A program made the translations under genes and the position numbers. 64,000 bases of DNA from NCBI RefSeq assembly GCF_009905375.1, contig NC_133650.1, positions 299,707,957-299,771,956 of the forward strand, given 5' to 3'. A model generated the notes under the pieces. That model was not told where the DNA came from and made no database searches. It saw only the letters and a list, made by a program, of their open reading frames with translations. This DNA is from Apium graveolens (taxonomy: Eukaryota > Streptophyta > Magnoliopsida > Apiales > Apiaceae). Shown piece after piece: positions 13,001 to 23,300 of the stretch. The stretch's first letter is position 1. Every line of letters begins with the position of its first letter.

Positions 13001-16000
13001 TGTATGGCGCGTTGTTTAGTTTTTCGCACTCCATGCTCTTAATATTGAGCTACACATCTTTGCATACACCCTACACGCCATTCCCACTCCCTATGCATCG
13101 TGATTACTGAACCTCTTGAGTGACGTAAATTCTGATCCATTGAATACCTAAAATCGTAATCACAAAACCATTTCCGACCAGTAGCTCCAGTAATATCACC
13201 AGGAGTGTTACTCATTTCTCTTCAATTAATATACATCAACTTCCGAACGACATCCTATTTAGATAATAAACAAAGATGAAAGGCCACTTCATTTTATCTA
13301 TTTTTTAGTATAAAGTAATTATTGCATTGTCAAATCAAAAACTATTGTACCTCATATATGAAGTAGACATGCCTGTAACATTCACGTGTTACTTAATTTT
13401 CATACTGCTTTGAAACATATATAATTGATTTGTCAAAATTATACAGCTTTTGCTGCATTTGACAAAACTACTCATTTACTTTGTTGCATTTTGTATGTGG
13501 CTATCTAGCAGTGGCATGCCTTTACAAATATGCAGTTGCAAAGTGACATTGATACAAGTAACTTTATTCAATTTCATCAGCAAAAAGTGAAATTTTTATC
13601 AAAGAGTTATCTTTTCCTCTTTATTTCATTTATATGATTTCACTTGTCATTATTGTTTTTCGTGTCTCCTTTCACTTGAACCTTTTCAGTGTTTGTCTAA
13701 AAAATATTGAAAATACTTGCATGTGCATTATCCTGTGTATTCACGGAATACCTAACTCATTTACTGATAAGTGTTTATAAATTAAAACGTACACGATCAT
13801 AAGTCATATTGCATTTCTTTTGTAATTGCATAAGTTACAAACCATTTATACTACATTTCAACGGATTCAGTACAGTACACATCACTAAGAAACCTTCGGC
13901 CTGTAAGTCAAATTCAGTGGAGAATCAAAGTTCAAGTACCACGACAATGGGATGACTATAGCAATAACAACGTAGCGTATCGAGGTTTGGAGATGATACT
14001 TGTTGATGAATATGTAAGATGCTTTAAAAACTTAATCTTGTCAATCACCAAATTCATTTATATGGTTCTCATAAATTTATTCATGGGTTCGTACAGCGCA
14101 ACCGTATGAATGCATGAATACCGTTTGGGGAGGTAGGTCGTTTTCATGGTCGAAGGTCAAACTTATGATATTTCAAATTTTCTTGTGACACCCTACGAGG
14201 GCAATTATAAATGTGTCGAAGGGGACATGCACATTCTAATTTGTTATTTAACTCAAATTACTGAAATTCCTGACGCTTATGAAAATATATATTTGACTTT
14301 TGTTGATCTTTCAACAATTGATGAGGTTCACTTCCAAAATGATCACTTCGTTGGTAATCATTGTACTCCATTTTCATTGAACCTTTTCGTATTACGTTTC
14401 GTTATATATTAACATTTTCTTCTTTTCTGGGTGGTTGGATTAATTGTTGACCGAGGAAATGTACAACAAGTTACAAATGCTAGAAATATACATCAAAGGT
14501 ATTTGGAAATTGTTGTTGGTGATGAAATGTAAGAAAAACAAGTTAAATCCATCCTAGTGCAAAGATTTTTTAAAATATGTATTCTGTTTCCTCAAAATTG
14601 CTACTATATTGCAGTAACAAAGTTAAAGTTGTCTTTTCAGAAGCAAATGATGTACCAATCAATAGGGAGTTGAACTTCGCTGCTCTGCAACGTCTACTCC
14701 CATATACCATCACCATTTTTGGATGCAAAATGAACCTTGATACTGATACAGGCGAGACCTGACTGACCGATGCACCTTCAACTAGGTTTTACGTAATCGT
14801 CAGAGTGCGGAAAGACTACGCTGCAGATTTAGGGTTAACAATACGCCTCTTATGTGGACACGAAGTATTGGTGATCCATGATCATGGTGATGTTGAATTT
14901 CGATCGCAGCATGTTGACGAGAATCATTGTGTTCTGATTTGACGGCATGCAAATTTCCATTTCGTATTCTGTATCTGCATTATTTTTCCATTTCTTTTTG
15001 CATTTATGCATTCTAGATATATATTAGTTGTATCTTTCTTTATTGTAATGTTATTATCATTAATAGTTGCATGCTAATTTCAATTTTGTGTTGAATTACT
15101 GTTTTGTATTAGTTTTTTTTTGGTTTATCATGAATTTATACTATCATTTTTGGGTAGTTAAAATTCATAAATTTTTAATTTATTTATTTTTTAAAATATA
15201 AAGTAATCAAAGTACTACTAAAGGGAAAGAAGTTTTTACAATTTTTTTTTGCATCTACATTTGAAAAACCCGTGAAATTGTGTCTTCATCAAAAAAATGC
15301 GCACTCGACTCGCAAGACTCCCTTTTTGAAGTTACGAAAGTCATATATATACTATTTTTTCATTAAAATAAAAAATACATACTACAAATAGGTTTATATC
15401 ACTATCCAACAAAAAAAATTAGACCAAAATAATTTTTACTGAATTCAATATAAGAGGTCAAAATATGCCCTTGACCATGATTTTTTACCTCGTAAAAAAA
15501 TTCACAAGGCACAAACGGAGGTGGAGGGGAAAAAATTAAAAAACCCCAGAATGCCACTATTTCCTGATGTCAATGGCAAAACCCCAGAAATAGTGGCGTT
15601 CTGTGCCATTTTTGTCCAATTCTGAACACCTGTGCCAAAAAAATGAAATATTTGTTCAAACGTCCCAAAAACGGGACGGAGCCCTGAAAGCATATTATCT
15701 TGAACAGACTTGACCATTTTACATAATCACTGGTACACTAGGATGCTCATTACCGATCTGATTGCAATATGCACATGTTCAATTAAATATAACTTGTACA
15801 TTGTTACTTCTCTATGATGTGGTTGGTCACTGTCATAGGAGGATTACATCCTAAGAACCGGGGACACTTGGGTCGTATGCCGAGTCCCTGTGTCGGATTC
15901 TCATACACACGTATCCCCGTATTGGACACACGGATTCTTCCACTATACTAGACTGAAATTTAATCTTTAGAAATTGTAGTCAAAATTTATTTTAGCAAGC

Positions 16001-16391
16001 TACAATCATAAAATTAAGTATTCATGTCTATTAGTACTACAAAAGTAATGATTAACGTATCCATTTTTGCATGAACTAAAAGCTTTTAATTGAATTTTTG
16101 TGTTTTAGATTCAATAAATGATGCATTTGATTCATTTTTTAATGCAAGTTTTGGTTTTGTTAGTAGATTTTATTATGTTTAACATGAAATATATAAGAAT
16201 TTTTGTGTTTGTTTTCCCTGTGTCCCCCGCACCCGTATCCCCGTATTATTATATTTGTCGAATTCTCGTATCCCCACACTACGCACTCGCACTCCCGCAC
16301 CCGTGTCCTTGCTTCCTAGATTACATCACAGTTATCTTTATATTTGTTCTATGCCAGATTTTATTTACATGTTTCTATATTTAGAATATAA

Positions 16392-16426
<35 letters not shown>

Positions 16427-19400
16427 TTGTTATGATGTTAAAATTTAGATGCATAGGCTGAGCATGGCACCTTTGCTCTGCACACTTTCCAAAACAAGAT
16501 CTCTAGCCATCCATCTAGAGATGAAATTCAATATTTTGGACCCATTTAATGTGGAAGAACTATGCTTTTCTCAGGGAAACTATAAACCCTTAAGAGGAAA
16601 AAAGGGATTGAGATGCGGAAGAAAATGAAAAGAAAAGTATGATAGATGAAGGGGACAGCTTTGGGAGTGGGGAAAAAGAACAGTATATTAAAAGAATAGT
16701 TTGTAAATGTTTGATAAAAGTTCAGTCACTATTTATTTTTTTCAGTTTTTGATATATTTATGTACATCAATCAATGCAGTATTACACTTTTACTGAAATG
16801 AGTATTTATTTTCAAGCTTTGCCATATTTTCGAGAGTCCAACTCTGCTTCCAACTTTTTACAGCAGTGCACTCAACCAGCTATTGTTTTAATTGAATAAA
16901 CTATTACACATTTTTCTGAATATTTTATGACTCTAATAAAGCTATTTGACAGATTGCGGTATCCAACTTCTTTAAGTTTTGTACAGAACTTATGTTTAGG
17001 AAATGGAAGTTCTTTATTAGCTGTCACAGAAGGTTGCCAGGTTTACTTCTATAAACTGTTATCTATTTGGATATGTTATATTATTGCATGTATCTTCCTC
17101 TCTTATTCTCGTCATTTTTGTAGCTGTCCTTGTGGGATTTAAGAGTAAAAGAAAATAGTGGTTGTGTGCATAGAATTACTGGATCTGTTGGAGATACTTT
17201 ATACGCAGTCAGCAACTCTTTATATGGTAATATAGCAGTAGGTGGAGCTGATCGTACCGTTACTATCTATGATCCCCGCAGGTAGTTTCCTATTCAATAT
17301 TAAGTGTCCTAAAATGTTAATCTATTAATCATGCAACTTTCTTATGCTTGTATGTAGGGGAGCTTTTTAACACTGTTCTATTAAGGGTCAAATTTTCAAG
17401 GCAAGTTTTGATTTGGAAAAAATTAAGAGAGTGATTAAAAACATTCTAGGTCAACTAAGGCTAAAGCAGCAAGTGTGATAATGAAGATTTTGGCAATTCT
17501 TTCCTTTGGGTGATTTACATGCACCGTCGACCCTAATACTTTGATTAGAAAATATATTTTTTGCCGAACTACAGGATTTTTCTTAAAGTTTTTCCATCAT
17601 TTATTCTTTTCTGTTACTGTGTGGGATTCCATTAAAATAAAAGAGAGATATTTTTTTATGTGTGTGTGCGCGTATGTTTCATCGTATTCTGGCCTTTGCA
17701 CTTGGTTTGTTAATAATAATGAAATCCTGATCTCGGTATACAATGTTCTGTGTAGATTGACAGCTATGTCAAGGTGGGTTCATTGTTCAAAATATGAGGT
17801 CAGTGTTGATTCTTTTTTGACTTATTTTAATGCGATGCACATGCTTTAGTTTCTCTCCCTGGAAAGAAAAACTCTTCCTATATGGAAGAACTAGGTATAC
17901 GAATTGATTTGGTGGACGGAAGTTTCTTCATACAAACTTTATTCTTGGAAACTGTCATTTTTCTTGTAATGGAGTCATGTATACTCCTTTTTGCTTGCAT
18001 GATTATCGTATTTAGTGATTCTTACAGGAGAGGAGACATACATAAATCAAATGCGCACACACATTATAAATGTGACATCTGTGTCGTGTTACAGTAGATT
18101 GTTTCTAAATGGATATTGTTTATAGGGATAGAAAATTAGAGTGTTATGCATGAGTTTTATATGAAATTTAATGTTGGCGGCTTTGCTTTTGTTTTACTAT
18201 GTATTATGTGACCTACCTTCTGTTTATGCATACGATTGGAATATTTATGTCTACCTGGCCATAATAGGCTATACAATTATTAATGTTCTGCATATGCGTA
18301 ACAAAAAAATCATTCACTTTTTGGTGCAGATTACTGGTCTGGCTTTCTCATGTGCTGACTCCAACTACATCTACATACAAGGGGTTGATTATGAGGTAAA
18401 TTCTTTCCATGTGTCAGAGTAATAACATTATGGAATGCTTCAAACCTGACACTGTCTCATGTTTTAGCACTCATATAAATTACTGTGCATCTCTATGATA
18501 CTGTTAAGTGTTATCTGAAGTGGTAGGGGTTTATTGGAAATGTTTAATATCATATTGGTCCCTCACACCCCTTTTCATTGAGCGATCATAAATTATGGAG
18601 AGCACTTTTGGCTTTGGGGGTTGTCATCACATGAAACTGTAGTGTGTTTTTTTTGCTAAATGTTGTAGTGTGGTTTACCTAGAAGATATACATATTTTGT
18701 TCTCTAGATTAATCAGCAGGGAAAAATGTGTGGTCTACCTCTGTTATTAGTATACTGTATTCCTTTGTCTCCCTATTATACATTCCATTGATTAAAATAA
18801 TTTGCTAGGACACTACCCTAAGAAAATGAAGGCATGTAAAGATGATGATGCTCTTTAAACGCCGAGTCCATCTCCTTGTATTGGTCCCCGTATGCTGGAA
18901 TAAGTGTTTTTGTGGGTCTAGGATCCAAGGGTCAGGAAAGGGAATCAAGGTTAGATGTAGAGCAACATGACTATCTTTGCTCCGCGTAGATCTTTGTAGT
19001 TCAATGATATCCTACAACATTACTCTCCGTTTGATACTTTATTATGGCCTGATTTTTAGTTTAATACTTCTGTGAATTCCAGAATAGTGAGTACTTAATT
19101 GTAATCAAAGGTTAAAATTACTTGATATAAAGTAGTTAATATTCCAATAATGCAAACAAATTTATTAAAAAATTACATATCATATATCGAATCTTAAACA
19201 CAAAAAGATTTTTTTAATTCTTGTACAACTTTGAGATGGTGCAAGCCATGGCAAAAGCTTTTTTATTGTCTAAACACTTGATGAACTAGAGAATAGCCAG
19301 CACAGCTTCAGCAAGAAATTTGAAACCTGATCGTTAATACTTATTTTACAGAAGTAAACGTACCACAAGTTTGGAGTTCGGGCTATGGGAGACCTACAAT

Positions 19401-20451
19401 AGTATGCAAGTGTAATTTTCAAGCCAGGGTGTGGCAAATAGTTTTTATGACTTTACATATTTCATCATCTTATTATACGTCAGCACGTCGTGGCAACCCT
19501 TCTTATACCAGATTTGTGTCTGTTTTCTCTCATACTAGGGACAATACTGGTTTAATACTATACATTGCTGAGGTCCAGCTTTAAATCATGTAATAACATC
19601 TCAAAGTCCCCTAGACTTAAAAAGGTTGTTGTCTTTTGAGGCATTAATTTAGCACTTGTAGAAACAGCTTAAGATCACTGAAGAAAATTTGATCTACCTC
19701 TTGCTATAGTCCCATCTTAAAGTTAAATATTATATTGAATTTTGACTTTATTGGAGCTCCTCAAGGTGACACTCTGACACCATCAAATTGAATATTTTGG
19801 TAGGTCATATGTGGACAATGGGAAGAAAGCATGAAGGCATATTCTTTTAAAGGAGACTCAAACTGGCTCGGATTCAGCAAGGTATTGCATATATATATAT
19901 ACACAGGCCTGGTTATGAAGGGAGGCCGATCTATGTTGGGGAATCTAGGGAGCCAATATGTTCCATAAAATAGTCTATGTTGTGTTTTGTGAATTTTTTA
20001 CTAGAGTTTTCGTTGAAATTGTCATTTTTTTACATGGAACTGTTTTTATTAGACCATTTTCATTTTCGACGACCAAGATCACTATTACTGGGAAGGAACT
20101 ATGTACTAGTCCCCAACTTCAGGGGTTTCCCCGTTGTGGAAAGCAAAATGTTAATGGCTTGTCTTGATTCTTGAATAAAACTAAAGTATTAATGTAAGTT
20201 TTTAAGTTTGATGGTATAAGTATCTAATCCACACTATATCATAGTGATGTAATGTTCGATTTTTGCAACTCAAATATTCAAGTGCTGCACGATTCTTTTG
20301 AATGTATTTGATGTTCAACTTTCATGTATATCATGTATTAGACTTCCATTTAATTGTAATTATCCTGTCTCTGCAGTGTGCAAACCGTGATATCTTGGGG
20401 GGATGGTGTGACTCAGGTAGCATCTTTGTAGCGGACTTCGTAAGAGCATGA
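1034..20451 (+). CDS. WD40-repeat protein (C-terminal exons; intron 2 hosts a MULE)
   Basis: Eight exons splice in frame with GT-AG borders: 1034-1147, 2259-2332, 16953-17040, 17124-17281, 17756-17798, 18330-18395, 19804-19881 and 20377-20451 (696 nt, 231 aa plus TGA). The product shows WD40 blades: LSLWDLRV ends one, and [18 protein letters not shown] and [16 protein letters not shown] form others. Such proteins are usually propeller scaffolds; I cannot name the orthologue or its partners. The length is short for a seven-blade propeller, and the frame upstream of ATG 1034 closes at a TGA near 1003. The true first exons are therefore probably left of the window, and exon 1 may instead start after an AG at 1043 or 1059. 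Intron 2 is 14,620 bp because of the inserted element, yet no exon carries a frame lesion, so the gene probably still works. Product class is secure; the 5' end is not. Confidence 0.78.
1491..1927. repeat. MITE-like insertion in WD40 intron 1
   Basis: The ends are imperfect inverted repeats: GTTACTCTGACTC at the left and GAGTCGGAGTAAAA at the right. Inside are several GTGTCCG / CGGACAC motifs (GACACGGGGACAC, GTGTCCGAGTGTCTGACAC). No coding capacity was seen. A small non-autonomous DNA transposon fits. No clear target-site duplication was found, so the family is open. Confidence 0.4.
2536..2570. repeat. Left TIR tip and 9 bp target-site duplication
   Basis: CTAAAAGCA (2536-2544) abuts the element tip at 2545. 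The tip itself contains a small inverted repeat, CGTCCC...GGGACG. The matching right tip and duplication lie at 15655-15692. Confidence 0.75.
3312..4365 (-). pseudogene. RPA70-like OB-fold ORF, left arm copy
   Basis: Read on the minus strand, the sequence encodes [18 protein letters not shown] followed by [18 protein letters not shown] and VDEY. That is the opening of the DUF223/replication protein A large-subunit-like OB fold found in many plant proteins and in plant Helitrons. A donor-like GTAAGATGC follows VDEY. The later part, ending in [15 protein letters not shown] sequence with stop at 3312-3314, is parallel to the right arm copy. Frame breaks are present, so I treat it as a pseudogene. 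RPA-like proteins bind single-stranded DNA; whether this one ever served the element is unknown. Confidence 0.55.
5027..5460 (+). pseudogene. Small charged ORF A of the MULE, left copy
   Basis: Starting at ATG 5027 it reads [20 protein letters not shown] and continues to a TAG near 5168. Beyond a frame change the same gene continues with [20 protein letters not shown], a Glu/Arg-rich likely coiled coil. The right arm copy (13215-12740) reads through the first break, which shows that these are one gene. I know no characterised function. It occupies the place of the second gene (mudrB side) in autonomous MULEs but shows no clear similarity to MURB. Confidence 0.5.
5686..5693 (+). promoter_or_regulatory. 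TATA-like box before ORF B
   Basis: CCTATAAATG lies about 30 bases upstream of ATG 5724, at a typical plant TATA distance from a start site just before that ATG. The mirrored copy in the right arm is near 12524. Confidence 0.4.
5724..6152 (+). CDS. Small basic/acidic ORF B of the MULE (142 aa), left copy
   Basis: An open frame of 142 codons from ATG 5724, starting [12 protein letters not shown]. It is rich in Lys and Glu with heptad-like spacing (residues ~25-110) and has a strongly acidic tail ([12 protein letters not shown]). Upstream codons in the same frame lie before the TATA-like box, so I chose the internal ATG. The right arm copy (12487-12068) has the same protein with a one-base frameshift after about 80 residues. 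Conservation of the frame in one arm suggests that the ancestor encoded it. No known domain was recognised; a transposition accessory or DNA-binding coiled-coil protein is only a guess. Confidence 0.55.
   Translation: MDKGKKRASSSTYKSIWRQLSITECIGRVKEMKEAESARKMKKKVNQNILGVIKADKEKILKAYNDRSRTEDECIRQIDEVYKKYDKMEINLIERDNSEIAWYVEVHEAWREVGEDENEKEAEDVESARSDEDLYVVNLADF
8087..9019. mobile_element. 933 bp organelle-like DNA insertion (probable NUMT)
   Basis: The left arm follows the right arm exactly up to 8086 and again from 9020; the intervening 933 bp has no counterpart in the right arm. The trinucleotide GAT stands at both junctions, so joining used microhomology or made a 3 bp duplication. The insert is clearly richer in GC than its surroundings and has the texture of plant mitochondrial intergenic DNA, including a tRNA 3'-half-like stretch (8868-8899). 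It carries no transposon ends. Plastid or another nuclear origin is not excluded; organelle origin is my inference. Confidence 0.6.
8868..8899 (-). tRNA. tRNA 3'-half remnant (T-arm and acceptor strand), inside insert
   Basis: On the minus strand the stretch CCATAGGTTCGAATCCTGCC contains the invariant GGTTCGAATCC T-arm followed by an acceptor-like ACCTTTC. From general knowledge it is close to the 3' half of plant mitochondrial tRNA-Pro. A normal D-arm and anticodon arm are not found at the right distance, so this is a fragment, not a gene. Confidence 0.4.
9478..9645 (-). repeat. ~33 bp tandem repeat at the palindrome centre (Gly-rich coding)
   Basis: About five units of ~33 bases, each containing a form of CCCTCCACCATATTG and ACTAGTCCCCC. 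Read on the minus strand they encode repeated GGTSQ(Y/H)GGG(F/Y) units, an apparently disordered Gly-rich N-terminus of the left transposase. One-base differences between units shift the frame. The array lies entirely in the non-paired spacer. Confidence 0.65.
9640..11784 (+). pseudogene. mudrA-type MULE transposase, right copy
   Basis: Mirror copy of the left transposase, without the foreign insertion. The N-terminal region runs from about 9640 with an acidic stretch (HDDDEEE). The core is at 10254-10900 ([16 protein letters not shown], then after a frame change [12 protein letters not shown]), with an in-frame TAG where MSW is expected (near 10700). The SWIM region CTCEKC...CSHAM lies at 11391-11450, and a zinc knuckle precedes the stop at 11782-11784. 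The first catalytic Asp is replaced by Gly (codon 10580-10582 GGC). The SWIM His is kept here but lost at left. Several further frame changes make it non-coding today. Confidence 0.85.
12068..12487 (-). pseudogene. ORF B of the MULE, right copy (frameshifted)
   Basis: From ATG 12487 the frame gives [20 protein letters not shown] and stays parallel to the left copy for about 80 residues. It then shifts by one base in an A-run (near 12235), after which the remaining acidic tail is readable in another frame to about 12068. This confirms that ORF B belonged to the element before the arms diverged. Confidence 0.5.
12740..13215 (-). pseudogene. ORF A of the MULE, right copy
   Basis: From ATG 13215 the frame reads [20 protein letters not shown] and stays open through MHREWEW to one TAA (near 13039), where the left copy has a CAA/Gln codon. 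It then continues in the same frame with [20 protein letters not shown]. Together the two arms indicate an ancestral protein of ~150 aa with a C-terminal charged coiled coil. A local duplication of about 35 bp near 12790-12855 disturbs its end. Confidence 0.5.
13866..14942 (+). pseudogene. RPA70-like OB-fold ORF, right arm copy
   Basis: The copy has exon-like pieces. The first encodes [20 protein letters not shown] and [20 protein letters not shown], with a donor at EY|GTAAGATG (14011). The second resumes after TACAG near 14097 with RNRMNA and then, in the frame from 14146, [21 protein letters not shown] third contains DRGNVQQV (14440-14500). A last part ends ENHCVLI with stop 14940-14942. 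'GLEMILVDE...NRMNA' followed by '[12 protein letters not shown]' is the DUF223/RPA1-like pattern common in plants. Stops occur, so it is decayed. It is parallel to 4365-3312, so it was captured before the palindrome formed. Confidence 0.6.
15655..15692. repeat. Right TIR tip and target-site duplication
   Basis: CGTCCC AAAAAC GGGACG ends the element at 15683, followed by CTGAAAGCA (15684-15692), which differs from the left duplication at one of nine positions. Confidence 0.75.
15860..16325. repeat. GTGTCCG/CCCCGTATCC-rich dispersed repeat
   Basis: This stretch has recurring units such as GTATCCCCGTATT and CACCCGTGTCC near both ends (15880-15950 and 16220-16310), recalling the repeat in intron 1 (1491-1927). 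Likely the remains of a related small DNA transposon in the part of intron 2 that predates the MULE. Boundaries are approximate. Confidence 0.35.
16396..16423. repeat. (TA)n microsatellite
   Basis: An uninterrupted run of alternating TA, about 14 units, in WD40 intron 2. Confidence 0.9.
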
Positions 20452-21821
20452 AGCTGGGAACTGGCAGTTTATTTGAGGTGGGCAGTGGGCTAACCTGTTC
20501 AATGCTTTCGCTATCTTGTTTTCTCAGTTGTAGCAATTAAAGAGTTAGTTAAACTTTAGGCTCTGGCTACTCACATACTTTACAAGCATTTAGTCACCAA
20601 TTTATTTACTTTATGACAGTTCCACAGAAAGACAGTTTTGCTGTTTAGAGGCATCTGTGGGATTTGCAGGGGTTATACTCCTCATTCGGTCAACCCTTTG
20701 CTGCTAGTTTTTATGTATTTTTTTAGCCAATGCCAGACTGTAATTGTTTATGCTGTACCAATTTTAAGTAGGATTTTATTTTTATTCATTGCTTTAACTT
20801 CTGGAAATCATAACAGCAGTAGCATTTTGTTACATCCATTTTGTTACATCTTTGCAAGGGTTAAACATACTTTGCTATCCTTGCATCATCTAATGTTCAG
20901 GCCTCCAGAAGATGAATTTAACTGCAATGGCGGTTGAATTGTTGTTTTTTTCCTAGGTAACACACTCACACACCTACCTTCTTACAAGGTTTGAACCCTC
21001 AACAAGTCACATCACTAAAGGGAGCTAGAGAGGCACAACAACACTAGCTTGCTCCCGAGTTTTTTAATGGGAAGGAATGAAGTGTTTAGGAGGTAAAGTA
21101 TTTTCATCTCATTTTTGGAGCGAAAGATTGTTAAATTTACATTCATAAACACTTGATTTTGCTCCTTTTAAAAATTTGGGAGCATAATTATTAGGGAAGT
21201 GAAATTAATTTACTTACATTTCACTTGCTTATAGACAAACACTTTTGGCCTTTTGTAGCTGTTCATTAGTTACCAGGGTTACTAGTGTATAATCCCTACA
21301 ATGCACGGAATGATTATAATATTTGTAATTTTATTATTTTGTTTTATCACAGAACTAAATTATAAAAATAATTGTTATATATATTATTGAAATTAATAAA
21401 GTTAAAATATTTATGTATTATTTTATATGTATTATATATTATTGAAGAATTCAAAATTTCAATAGTTAAAATTTTAAAAAGTTTTTTCTTGTTCTGCAAC
21501 CTATATGATGGGTGTAGGACCTATAAGAAATTGGGAGTCTTGAATATAAGTGTATATGGATAATTTGCAATAATTTTTTTTTAATTTTTCCTTGATTTAA
21601 TAAATATTTTATTATATTATAATTTGAATTGATAAAATTAATTTTGGAAGTGTTTGATTTCTTACTAAGAAAGAAGTTAAGTGCTCTTAGATATCAAGCT
21701 GGATTATAATTCATAAAATTTATAAAGTTTATAATTATATTAGATATATGATTTATTTTAATTAAATAGTATTTGTTTAAACTTTTTTGGAAAGATGTTA
21801 ACCTATTTTTTAGGAAGATGA
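20452..21821. other. WD40 3' region and gene-free DNA
   Basis: Contains the 3' untranslated region of the WD40 gene and AT-rich DNA. The short ORFs here (20638-20937, 21372-21563) show no family resemblance and normal stop-poor AT statistics. I see no further gene. Confidence 0.6.
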
Positions 21822-21830
21822 ATTTGCTTA

Positions 21831-21998
21831 TTTTTTTTTTTTTTTTTTTTTGCCTAATTTTGGCTTATAGCCTTACAAATGAGTATCTGTTCTCAGAAAT
21901 TCTCGGGGTGAGCCAGGATCGAACCCAGGATCTGGGACGACAGAGGATAAGCCCTTTACCACTTGAGCTATCCAACCGTGCTCAAGTGGAAAATTAGC
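21831..21998 (-). mobile_element. tRNA-derived SINE with poly(A) tail and target duplication
   Basis: Read on the minus strand it begins with a tRNA-like head containing a Pol III box A (TAGCTCAAGTGG) and box B (GGTTCGATCCT), followed by a ~70 base body and an A-tail (T run on the plus strand, about 21831-21851). ATTTGCTTA stands on both sides (21822-21830 and 21999-22007) as the target-site duplication. The length of ~168 bp suits plant SINEs. The A and B boxes look intact. Confidence 0.88.
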
Positions 21999-22648
21999 AT
22001 TTGCTTATAATATCACTATTAGCATGGAAAAGCATTGATTTTACATCTATGGGTATTGGAAAATGTTCGGATCAAATATATATATAATCAAATGAAATCA
22101 TCAACCTGATGATGATCTCAGTACTACTTGAGTGAGGTTATAACATTTTTTTATATAAATACACGAGGATAAATTTGTAATTTTAGAATAAGTTACTAGT
22201 ATTTACAAAAATGCTATTAAATTTATATGGGAGAAGTCGACCCATTTTTCTCTAATCAAATCTCAAAACATATTTCAAATAAATGTTAATAATAGTAAAT
22301 AAGTTCTATATATTCACAGCAAATTGATATTTATGTTTGAATTAAATAATTAAAAATATGTAGATGTAACATTTTGAGTTTTTGGCTTAAAAATAAAGAT
22401 TTTAAATTTTTCGTTGGGAACAATAAATAAATAATAAAATGACAAAATATGGCATTTAGTCTTGCGATTTGATTAGTTTAGAATAAAATACTGATTTTTG
22501 ATGGTTTCAAAATGATTAAAATATGTGTACCCCTTAAATGAATAAATGGTAGAACTAGATATTTTGATAATAAATAATTTTATTTCAAAAATGTTCACCT
22601 CAAAATAAATAAATATAATATAATATTTAATTAATGAAACCTGAACAC

Positions 22649-22721
<73 letters not shown>

Positions 22722-22722
22722 T
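22649..22722. repeat. (TAA)n microsatellite
   Basis: About 24 TAA units with one interruption at the end, 580 bp upstream of the eIF5B start codon. The rest of 22010-23300 is AT-rich promoter and leader DNA of eIF5B without further recognisable features. Confidence 0.95.
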
Positions 22723-23300
22723 AATAATTAGAAAAACAGGCCGGGGTTAGGTTAAATTTCCATACAAAACCTATTCAAACGGGGGACGATTTTGTTGAAA
22801 GACCTACGTGGTTAAGTTTGATAGCTCAATTAGGTTAAAAGTTTATCATCCGTCAATCCCAGAGTTTCTCGGTCAGTTTTAGAGCTCTATTTATTTATTT
22901 TACAGTACCATTTTTTTATCATCATCTTTATTTTTTTAATCTTCCCTGTATGTTTGCATTGCTTTTTTTATGATTTGTACCCTCGTAATTTAGTTTATGA
23001 TACTGTTACACTAGTTTGTCCTGTTTGTTATTCAGGTTTTTATGGTGTGTGCTTATAATAAGTACGAGATTTTATAAGGTTAGCTTGTTTTGATCGGCTC
23101 ATACTTCCTAACAGTAGCGACCCTGTATTCACAACAACTACACCCGTTAAAATGAACTAAATTCATAGATTTTAGTGCTTAGTATGTGTTCATCATTACA
23201 CACGCAAGACAACCCCTTATTTATTTTTTCTTGTTTTGGTTTGTTGAATCTGTATTAGGGTTTAGAGCAAAGTTTTATTTGTCGAAATCAATAAAGATTG

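Larger units (their letters stand above)
2545..15683. mobile_element. Palindromic Mutator-like element (13.1 kb)
   Basis: The outer ends are inverted copies of each other (GCCCCGTCCC...GGGACG at the left, the same inverted at the right) and are flanked by a 9 bp duplication with one mismatch (CTAAAAGCA at 2536-2544, CTGAAAGCA at 15684-15692), which is the Mutator target length. From both ends inward the order is the same: non-coding end, RPA-like ORF, two small charged ORFs, then a mudrA-type transposase whose 5' end faces the centre. Standard MULEs carry one transposase between two ends; here one half-element is present twice, head to head. It sits in sense-neutral position inside WD40 intron 2. 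Both transposase copies are broken, so it cannot mobilise itself. Confidence 0.88.
9742..15683. repeat. Right arm of giant inverted repeat
   Basis: Reverse complement of the left arm, 5942 bp. It lacks the organelle-like insertion and so shows the undisturbed site. The innermost paired bases are GAAGAAATTTCCAGCATATT at 9743 against the inverted copy ending near 9404. The 336 bp between the arms (9406-9741) is not self-complementary. Confidence 0.88.

Noticed and set aside
2545..15683. Palindrome as an assembly artefact
   Set aside because: The arms differ by several percent, have different lesions, and only one carries the 933 bp insertion, so they are separate sequences.
16118..16461. Overlapping ORFs in WD40 intron 2
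   Set aside because: They translate a repeat rich in CCCCGTATCC and a (TA)n run within the intron.
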